A DNA stretch of 9,823 nucleotides from an uncultured Anaerolineaceae bacterium (GTDB taxonomy: Bacteria > Chloroflexota > Anaerolineae > Anaerolineales > Anaerolineaceae). The stretch is from contig CALDSL010000423.1 of assembly GCA_937920255.1 (NCBI GenBank), positions 1 through 9,823 on the forward strand, in the 5' to 3' direction. Below the pieces are notes generated by a model. That model did not search any database. It saw only the letters and a program-made list of their open reading frames with translations, and was not told the DNA's origin. A program made the position numbers and the translations under genes. Of this stretch, positions 5,170 through 9,823 are shown in pieces. Each line of letters starts with the position of its first letter. Position 1 is the first letter of the stretch.

Positions 5170-6011
5170 GGCGCTTGGAAGCGGTACAATTCAAAATCGG
5201 CGATCGGGCGGTAACCGATCTTCTGGTAGATGCTGTTGGATGTCGGGTTGCTGATATCCGTAAAAAGGACGCAGCGCTCGCGGCCGGCGTCCAGCAGCGC
5301 CTGGCTGCCGGCCGCCACCAGCGCGCTGGCGTAGCCGCGGCCGCGCTGCTCGGGTGGGGTATACACGAACCCGATGCTGGCCAGGTGCGTAGTGGTGCGG
5401 TTGTTGGCCATCATCGACACCAGGCCGCCATCGTCCCACACGTAGAAGACATCCAGGCGTTGTGTGGCGATGCGTTCGCCGTCCGGCGGCGGATCGTGGG
5501 GTATGGATTCGGCCGCAAATGCTTCGATCCAGCGCGCCAGGGTGGGGATGTCGCGCTCCTCGGCCTTGCGGAAAACCCCAGGCGGCGTGGGCGGGAAGAC
5601 CACTGCGGTCAGCTCAAACAGGCGCTCGCGCATACCGGTGGTGTATGTCTGCCCGGTGCGCTGCGACCACAACCGCGCGAAGTGCGCCGAAGCGACCGCC
5701 GGTCCGTTGACGGATGGAACCGGCCAGCCGCCGGCGATCAGGCTCTCGATCACCGCTTTGACCGGGCCGTCGAGGGCCTCGTTCATCGAGGCCACCAGCA
5801 GGCCGTAGGGCGGGGTCATGGTCGCGGCGTAGGTGACGACTTTACCGTGCTGCCAGGTGGCCAGGTAGGCCGGGCTGGCGGAATAGGCATCGGGCTGGTC
5901 GCGCACGCGCATGGCAACGCCCAACATCAGGTTGTTGAGCGCTTCTTCTTTCTCCAGCGCGCCCTGGGCGGTATTCAAGAAACTGGCGCCATCACTGTGC
6001 AGGGTCAGCAT
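5166..6011 (-). CDS. GNAT-family N-acetyltransferase (two-part, 281 residues)
   Basis: The C-terminal part (~146-281) is a clear GNAT domain: FRKAEERDIPTLARWIEAF, a central IGFVYTPPEQRGRGYASALV with the acetyl-CoA loop QRGRGYA at 222-228, and NPTSNSIYQKIGYRPI at 255-270, the usual final helix and strand. Residues ~20-140 are less conserved and may be a degenerate first GNAT-like domain, as in other double-length members. The substrate is unknown. The ATG at 6009-6011 has GAAGGAG 7 nt upstream. The start overlaps the 3' end of the 2H phosphoesterase gene by 20 nt, so the two are co-transcribed and probably translationally coupled. The stop overlaps the convergent chelatase-like gene by 4 nt, leaving no room for a terminator between them. 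Confidence 0.9.
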   Translation of the reverse strand: MLTLHSDGASFLNTAQGALEKEEALNNLMLGVAMRVRDQPDAYSASPAYLATWQHGKVVTYAATMTPPYGLLVASMNEALDGPVKAVIESLIAGGWPVPSVNGPAVASAHFARLWSQRTGQTYTTGMRERLFELTAVVFPPTPPGVFRKAEERDIPTLARWIEAFAAESIPHDPPPDGERIATQRLDVFYVWDDGGLVSMMANNRTTTHLASIGFVYTPPEQRGRGYASALVAAGSQALLDAGRERCVLFTDISNPTSNSIYQKIGYRPIADFELYRFQAP

Positions 6012-6558
6012 CGTTGTACTCCTTCGGGGTGTGCAGTGGCAGAGTGAACACGTGCCGCAGCGGTGGAAACTCCAGCAGGCAAACGTCGGTGAGCATGCCG
6101 CTCAGCGGTAGTGGAAGTTTTTGCGCGATTTTCACCGCGGCGGGGATATTTTCGGCGGGCATTTCGACCGCCAGGGTGCAGTGCGGCACCCAGTTCCCGG
6201 GCAGATAATACGGGGCAGGCAGGTCGCCGATGACATCCAGCAGCGCGTCAACGCGTGCATGCAGGTCGAACAGGGCCGGTGTGATGGTGGGCGCGAGAAA
6301 CACCACCGGGTCGGGATGGGTAAAGATGCCCAGGTGCGAGAATGTGACCGGCAGCGGCGGCTGCGACGCGGCCAGGTCGCTCAGGATGCGGTGGCAGGCA
6401 TCGCGCGGAAGGTCGCGGTAGATCGACAGGGTGATGTGCGGGCGGATTCCGGTCTCGTGCATGTAGGGCGCGACGCCGCGCTCGGCCAGTTCTTTCATCA
6501 CCGCGGCGATGACCGCCTCGGTCCCGGGGTCGAAATACAGGGGTATCGCCACACTCAT
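5992..6558 (-). CDS. 2H phosphoesterase superfamily protein (2'-5' RNA ligase / cyclic phosphodiesterase type)
   Basis: 2H enzymes act on 2',3'-cyclic phosphates or 2'-5' bonds in RNA and nucleotides. The 188-residue protein has the two hallmark HxT motifs, HIT at 41-43 (RPHITLS) and HCT at 126-128 (WVPHCTLAV), about 85 residues apart as usual. The N-terminal strand VAIPLYFD and the loop TFSHLGIFTHPDPVVFL before the second half also fit. The length matches the LigT/YjcG-like group. The ATG at 6556-6558 has AGGAGG about 10 nt upstream. It is the first gene of a two-gene unit with the downstream GNAT gene, overlapping it by 20 nt. No promoter with both hexamers could be found upstream. The true substrate is not predictable. 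Confidence 0.9.
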   Translation of the reverse strand: MSVAIPLYFDPGTEAVIAAVMKELAERGVAPYMHETGIRPHITLSIYRDLPRDACHRILSDLAASQPPLPVTFSHLGIFTHPDPVVFLAPTITPALFDLHARVDALLDVIGDLPAPYYLPGNWVPHCTLAVEMPAENIPAAVKIAQKLPLPLSGMLTDVCLLEFPPLRHVFTLPLHTPKEYNDADPAQ

Positions 6559-6660
6559 CGCGCTCCACTCCCTCCTGGCATTGGTTTATTGTGGCATGAA
6601 ATGGGAAAATGGGGGTCGGGTTTGATGGGTCCAGCCGGGGGTGGGAAGATACGCAATATT

Positions 6661-6675
6661 CTCTACCCGGTAGAG
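6661..6675. repeat. Short palindrome beside the repeat element
   Basis: CTCTACC and GGTAGAG form a perfect 7-bp inverted repeat around one base (6668). It lies 7 bp left of the larger repeat element and may be part of it or an unrelated small operator-like site. Confidence 0.4.
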
Positions 6676-6681
6676 GTACAG

Positions 6682-6856
6682 GTAGGGGTGAAGCATTCGG
6701 TCAGGCTGCCGCGGGTCGGAACCATTGATCCATCCGAATGCTTCACCCGAACCTCAACCGGCTGCAGCGTGGATCTTTCGACCTGACCCGGGTGAAGCAT
6801 TCGGGAGACAATCGTTTTTTTACCCGCGGTAGCCTGACCGAATGCTTCACCCCTAC
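6682..6856. repeat. 175-bp MITE-like or REP-cluster element with 35-bp inverted ends
   Basis: The outer 35 bp at 6682-6716 are the reverse complement of 6822-6856 with a single mismatch. A 15-bp core GGGTGAAGCATTCGG occurs four times in alternating direction: plus at 6686-6700, minus at 6734-6748, plus at 6790-6804 and minus at 6838-6852. The two inner copies lack most of the flanking arm. No open reading frame and no clear target-site duplication were seen. This can be a non-autonomous mobile element or a compound REP cluster; the single-mismatch arms suggest it is fairly recent or kept by pairing. Confidence 0.75.
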
Positions 6857-6904
6857 AAAGACCAAACGGTTTAATGAAAATGTCTGCGTCTACAGACGAA
6901 ACCT

Positions 6905-6946
6905 GCAACAAAAACCCGTCCCGCGAGCTTGCTCGCGGAACGGGTT
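6905..6946 (-). terminator. Terminator of the 2-oxoacid:ferredoxin oxidoreductase operon
   Basis: The stem pairs 6913-6928 with 6931-6946, with one mismatch (6920/6939) and a tiny loop, so the innermost pair probably opens. On the minus strand the stem is followed by TTTTTGTT. It lies about 20 nt beyond the stop codon of the gamma-subunit gene. Confidence 0.9.
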
Positions 6947-6965
6947 ATATTTCTTCCTCCGAAAA

Positions 6966-7514
6966 CTACGCGACCGGCTGGGCGATGTAGCTGGCGCCTT
7001 CGCGCAGGGCCTGATAGTTGGACGGCAGCAGGCGGTGGTGGCGCTCTGGCAGGTGATCTTTGAGCGCTTTTTCGACCGCTTCGATGGGCAGCACCGGCAG
7101 GTTGGCCAGCAGCGCGCCCAGCAGCACCATATTGGTCATGCGCTTGTCGGCGATGCGTTCGGCGATGTCATTGCCGGGCACGCGCACGACTTTGATATCG
7201 GTGCGGGTGACCTCGCGCTCGATGATCGAAGAATTGACCACCATGACGCCGCCCGGCTTGAGCAGCGACTCGTATTTATCCAGCGAGGGCAGGTTCATGG
7301 CGATGGCAGCCATCGGGTTGCGCACGATGGGCGAGCCGATTTCTTCATCGGAGATGATGACGGTACAGTTGGCCGTGCCGCCGCGCATTTCCGGCCCATA
7401 CGAGGGGATCCAGGTCACTTCCTTGCCTTCGTCCATCGCGGCATAGGAGAGGAGTTGACCGGCAAAAAGTACGCCCTGGCCGCCAAAACCGGCGACGATG
7501 ATCTCTGTTTGCAT
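6966..7514 (-). CDS. korC: 2-oxoacid:ferredoxin oxidoreductase, gamma subunit
   Basis: The gamma subunit is the catalytic-domain part of the complex that contacts coenzyme A in this family. The 182-residue protein has the typical start EIIVAGFGGQGVLFAGQLLSYAA, then SYGPEMRGGTANCTVIISDEEIGSPIV at ~38-64, both hallmarks of the family's gamma domain. Its last part (DKRMTNMVLLGALLANLP) also fits. The ATG at 7512-7514 has AGGAGG upstream that overlaps the beta-subunit stop, with a 13-nt gap between the genes. It is the last gene of the operon and is followed by a strong terminator. Gene order delta-alpha-beta-gamma is that of korDABC. The 2-oxoacid used (2-oxoglutarate or branched-chain) is uncertain. 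Confidence 0.93.
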   Translation of the reverse strand: MQTEIIVAGFGGQGVLFAGQLLSYAAMDEGKEVTWIPSYGPEMRGGTANCTVIISDEEIGSPIVRNPMAAIAMNLPSLDKYESLLKPGGVMVVNSSIIEREVTRTDIKVVRVPGNDIAERIADKRMTNMVLLGALLANLPVLPIEAVEKALKDHLPERHHRLLPSNYQALREGASYIAQPVA

Positions 7515-7527
7515 ATTTTCCTTCCTC

Positions 7528-8307
7528 CTAAATGCGGATCTCGGACACGGCCTGAGTGACTTTGAAGTCGCCCAGCGGGTAGAAGGCGATCATCTTTTCT
7601 TCCAGCCATTGCGTGGCCTGCGGCACGGTCATGCCCCAGTTGGTCGGGCAGGTGGAAAGCAACTCCACCATCGAGAAGCCCAAACCGCGCGCCTGGGTTT
7701 CAAAGGCGGTGCGGATGGCCTTCTTGGCCAGGCGAATATTCTTGGGGTCATGCAAGCTGCGGCGCACCACGTAGCTGGCGCCATCGAGGGTTGCCAGCAG
7801 TTCGCTGGCGCGCAGGGGGAAGCCCTGGGTCTCCACATCGCGGCCGCTCACCGAAGTGGTGGTCTTCTGGCCGGGCAGCGTGGTGGGGGCCATCTGGCCG
7901 CCGGTCATGCCGTAGTTGGTATTGTTGAGGAAAAAGACGGTGATGTTTTCACCGCGCGCGGCCGCGTGGACAATTTCGCCCATGCCGATCGAGGCCATGT
8001 CGCCATCGCCCTGGTAGGTCATCACCATGCGGTCAGGCAGCACACGCTTGACGCCGGTGGCCATGGCCGGAGCGCGGCCGTGGGGGGCCTGCACCCAGTC
8101 GAAGTCAAAGTAGTTATAGGCAAACACCGAGCAGCCGACCGACGCGACGCCAACCATGCGCTCCTGGATACCCATTTCGTCGATCACCTCGGCGATCAGG
8201 CGGTGAGCAACACCGTGGGTGCAGCCGGGGCAGTAATGCGTGCTGACATCCGCAAGGGCTTTGGGGTGCGAATAAACAACCTGTTCGAGTTCGTTCGTCG
8301 TAGCCAT
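7528..8307 (-). CDS. korB: 2-oxoacid:ferredoxin oxidoreductase, beta subunit (thiamine diphosphate-binding)
   Basis: The beta subunit binds thiamine diphosphate and one [4Fe-4S] cluster. The 259-residue protein carries the TPP motif GDGD at 100-103 with NN at 128-129, then YGMTGGQ. Four cysteines, C26 and C29 (CPGC), C59 (VGCS) and C220 (STCPTNW), have the spacing of the four cluster ligands in the known Sulfolobus enzyme (C12, C15, C46, C197, from memory). The ATG at 8305-8307 was chosen over upstream in-frame starts because GGGAGGG lies about 9 nt before it, family alignment begins there, and an earlier start would overlap the alpha-subunit gene heavily. It follows alpha by 16 nt. Confidence 0.95.
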   Translation of the reverse strand: MATTNELEQVVYSHPKALADVSTHYCPGCTHGVAHRLIAEVIDEMGIQERMVGVASVGCSVFAYNYFDFDWVQAPHGRAPAMATGVKRVLPDRMVMTYQGDGDMASIGMGEIVHAAARGENITVFFLNNTNYGMTGGQMAPTTLPGQKTTTSVSGRDVETQGFPLRASELLATLDGASYVVRRSLHDPKNIRLAKKAIRTAFETQARGLGFSMVELLSTCPTNWGMTVPQATQWLEEKMIAFYPLGDFKVTQAVSEIRI

Positions 8308-8323
8308 TCTTGTAATCCCTCCC

Positions 8324-9439
8324 TTAGTTCTTGCCAGCCATGCGCGCCAGCCAGCGGTCGCGTGGGTGACCTTCGGTGGTGAGCGGGCCGGTGGCCAGGG
8401 CATGAATCTCGGCCAGCACTTCGTCCGGCAGCAGCATCACGCCGCCCATGCGCCCGTAGAACTCGATCGGGATGCGCCCGCTGGTTGCCAGGCGAACATC
8501 TTCGAGCATCTGCCCGGAATTCATTTCGACCACCAACAAGCCTTTCATGCGGCGGCTCAGATCGTCCAGCACCTTGGTGGGGAAGGGCGCCACGGTGATC
8601 GGGCGCAGCAGGCCGATCTTGATGCCTTCGGCGCGCGCGGCGCGCACGGCCGAAAGGGCTGCGCGCGCGGCGGAACCAAAGCCCACCACGGCGTATTCAG
8701 CATCGTCCATGTAGTATTCTTTGTAGCGCACTTCGTTGGCGCAGATTTCCTGCCAGCGGCGCTGCAGGCGGAAGTTAGTCACCTCTTCCGCGGGGGGATC
8801 GAGATAAATGGAGGAGAGGAAGCGGCGCTCGCGGCCAACCATGTTGCCGTCCACAGCCCATTCGGGCGTTTCGTTGTTGATGGGAGCCATGGGAGGCAGC
8901 TCGGCGGGTTCCATCATCTGGCCAATCGAGCCGTCGGTGAGGATGACCACCAGCGAGCGGTACTTCTCGGCCAGGTCGAAGGCCAGTACGGTCAGGTCAA
9001 TCGATTCCTGCACGCTGGCCGGGGCGAGTACGATGGGGGTGTAATCGCCGTGACCGCCGCCGTGCACGATCTGGTTGTAATCGGCCTGCGAGGGCTGGAT
9101 GTTGCCCAGGCCGGGTCCGCCGCGCATCACATCGACGAACACAGCCGGGACTTCGGTGCCGGCCATGTAGGAAAAGCCTTCCATCATCAGGCTGCTGCCC
9201 GGGCTGGAGGAGGAGGTGATCACGCGCCGGCCGGTGCAGGCCGCGCCGTAGACCATGTTGACCGCGCCCAGTTCGCTCTCAGCCTGGACGAACGCGCGCC
9301 CCAATTCGGGCATGCGCTTCGACATGTGTTCCAGAAGCTCGGTCTGTGGGGTGATGGGATAACCAAAGTACGCCACCGCACCAGCGCGGATGGCGGCTTC
9401 AGCGACCGCTTCATTGCCTTTGAGCAGTTCTCGTGCCAT
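8324..9439 (-). CDS. korA: 2-oxoacid:ferredoxin oxidoreductase, alpha subunit (KorA/VorB type)
   Basis: The alpha subunit carries the pyrimidine-binding part of the thiamine diphosphate site and the transketolase C-terminal-like domain. The 371-residue protein starts with GNEAVAEAAIRAGAVAYFGY and the signature YPITP at ~27-31. Residues ~50-85 give the acidic and Ser-rich family segment (QAESELGAVNMVYGA, TSSSSPGSSLMMEGFSY), followed by GGPGLGN and the QADYNQIVHGG stretch. The C-terminal domain (~240-350) has AEYAVVGFGSAARAALSAV and LRPITVAPFP. It is not fused to gamma, unlike the large archaeal and pyruvate enzymes. It resembles proteins often named VorB. The ATG at 9437-9439 has AGGAGG 8 nt upstream, inside the last codons of the delta gene 3 nt away. 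Confidence 0.94.
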   Translation of the reverse strand: MARELLKGNEAVAEAAIRAGAVAYFGYPITPQTELLEHMSKRMPELGRAFVQAESELGAVNMVYGAACTGRRVITSSSSPGSSLMMEGFSYMAGTEVPAVFVDVMRGGPGLGNIQPSQADYNQIVHGGGHGDYTPIVLAPASVQESIDLTVLAFDLAEKYRSLVVILTDGSIGQMMEPAELPPMAPINNETPEWAVDGNMVGRERRFLSSIYLDPPAEEVTNFRLQRRWQEICANEVRYKEYYMDDAEYAVVGFGSAARAALSAVRAARAEGIKIGLLRPITVAPFPTKVLDDLSRRMKGLLVVEMNSGQMLEDVRLATSGRIPIEFYGRMGGVMLLPDEVLAEIHALATGPLTTEGHPRDRWLARMAGKN

Positions 9440-9442
9440 GCG

Positions 9443-9691
9443 TTAAGCCTCCTGAGTGGTGCGAGCCGCTTTGTTGACGACTTCACGGTAGACCGTGATG
9501 GCCGCTTCCGGGCATACGATGGCGCAAATGCCGCACCCGGTGCAGCCTGCTTTGATCAGCTCGGCAGGGTGATAGCCTTTGGCCGTGATGCGTTCTGCCA
9601 GGCCCATCACATCCTGCGGGCATTCGGTAACACAAAAATCGCAGCCTTTGCACAGTCGTTCGTCGACTTCGATCCGTCCCTTTGGGGGCAT
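9443..9691 (-). CDS. korD: 2-oxoacid:ferredoxin oxidoreductase, delta subunit (2[4Fe-4S] ferredoxin-like)
   Basis: This small subunit passes electrons from the catalytic centre to free ferredoxin. The 82-residue protein has two complete cluster motifs: C14, C17, C20, C24-P (CKGCDFCVTECP) and C50, C53, C56, C60-P (CTGCGICAIVCP). Each set of four Cys builds one [4Fe-4S] cluster together with one Cys of the other set. A 25-residue insertion between the motifs (LAERITAKGYHPAELI) is common in KorD/VorD. The ATG at 9689-9691 has AGGAGG 5 nt upstream. It is the first gene of the four-gene operon. Confidence 0.93.
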   Translation of the reverse strand: MPPKGRIEVDERLCKGCDFCVTECPQDVMGLAERITAKGYHPAELIKAGCTGCGICAIVCPEAAITVYREVVNKAARTTQEA

Positions 9692-9732
9692 TCGGTCCTC
9701 CTGAGTGAAATTCAGATAACTCGGACAATTCT

Positions 9733-9746
9733 TGTGCTATTGCACA
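9733..9746. promoter_or_regulatory. Inverted repeat upstream of korD, possible operator
   Basis: TGTGC and GCACA form a perfect 5-bp inverted repeat around TATT, 42 nt upstream of korD. It somewhat resembles a CRP/FNR half-site pair but with a shorter 4-bp spacer. It could be an operator, a small leader hairpin or chance. Confidence 0.3.
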
Positions 9747-9787
9747 GATTCATTTCTATTATCGCCATCCGTATCCGATTATGGTAG

Positions 9788-9793
9788 TGTCAA
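9788..9793 (-). promoter_or_regulatory. Possible -35 element of the oxidoreductase operon
   Basis: The minus strand has a perfect TTGACA at 9788-9793, about 100 nt before korD. The best -10 candidate, GATAAT at 9758-9763, is 24 bp away, which is too far for a standard promoter. The real promoter may be elsewhere in 9692-9823, which contains no gene. Confidence 0.25.
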
Positions 9794-9823
9794 CCATCAT
9801 TGGGTTGTCTAACATATTTCCTT

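Larger units (their letters stand above)
6559..6965. other. Intergenic region with repeat element and operon terminator
   Basis: This 407-bp stretch has no gene. It holds a short palindrome at 6661-6675, the repeat element at 6682-6856 and the oxidoreductase operon terminator at 6905-6946. The remainder (6559-6660) is ordinary sequence with the ribosome-binding site of the 2H gene. Nothing else is visible in it. Confidence 0.75.

Noticed and set aside
5175..6047. A 290-codon open frame on the plus strand
   Set aside because: It is the antisense of the GNAT gene, with the same His/Gly/Arg-rich shadow composition and no motif. The minus-strand frame has a clear acetyl-CoA loop and ribosome-binding site.
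6682..6856. The four repeated 15-bp cores as a CRISPR array
   Set aside because: The copies alternate in direction, are shorter than usual CRISPR repeats, and have no cas genes nearby.
7498..8382. A 294-codon open frame on the plus strand
   Set aside because: It is antisense to the beta-subunit gene with shadow composition. The TPP and cluster motifs are on the minus strand.
8366..9787. A 473-codon open frame on the plus strand
   Set aside because: It lies opposite the alpha and delta oxidoreductase genes, is very rich in His, Ala and Gly as expected from the antisense of G+C-rich codons, and matches no family. The minus-strand genes have full motifs and ribosome-binding sites.

Overview
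The window is a G+C-rich bacterial chromosomal segment with 12 protein genes, one of them cut by the window edge. No RNA gene, CRISPR array, transposase or prophage gene is visible. A korDABC-type 2-oxoacid:ferredoxin oxidoreductase operon points to anaerobic or microaerobic ferredoxin metabolism. The general look (GreA-LysS pair, CPHG-bearing DtxR regulator, small GNAT and 2H-phosphoesterase genes, short dispersed palindromic repeats) fits a member of the Chloroflexota such as Anaerolineae. That assignment is inference from impression, not from a marker gene.

Layout. Positions 1-971 (minus strand): start of lysS, then greA upstream of it, with a strong hairpin terminator between them. Positions 972-1354: a gene-free divergent region holding an extended -10 promoter and a structured leader for greA, and the leader of the next gene. 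Positions 1355-3134: a DtxR/MntR-family metal regulator (plus) facing an FTR1-type iron permease (minus), separated by a terminator and two related palindromes. Positions 3289-3720: a small GNAT acetyltransferase (minus). Positions 3940-5169: a ferrochelatase/CbiX-like chelatase fused to three N-terminal membrane helices (plus). Positions 5166-6558 (minus): a 2H phosphoesterase (2'-5' RNA ligase type) whose 3' end overlaps the start of a second GNAT acetyltransferase. Positions 6559-6965: a gene-free region with a 175-bp palindromic repeat element and the terminator of the next operon. Positions 6966-9691 (minus): delta, alpha, beta and gamma subunits of a 2-oxoacid:ferredoxin oxidoreductase in one tight operon. 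Positions 9692-9823: its upstream region.

How the genes may work together. Regulator, FTR1 permease and membrane chelatase-like protein lie within 4 kb and all point to metal handling: sensing, uptake, and possibly insertion of metal into a tetrapyrrole. The chelatase-like protein is the least ordinary gene here. Its 310-residue soluble part follows the ferrochelatase fold order, but the catalytic Glu of ferrochelatase appears replaced by His, as in CbiK/CbiX cobalt chelatases, and the charge pattern of the membrane segment suggests the catalytic part may lie outside the membrane. The oxidoreductase operon looks complete and ordinary. Its substrate (2-oxoglutarate or branched-chain 2-oxoacids) cannot be settled from sequence alone.
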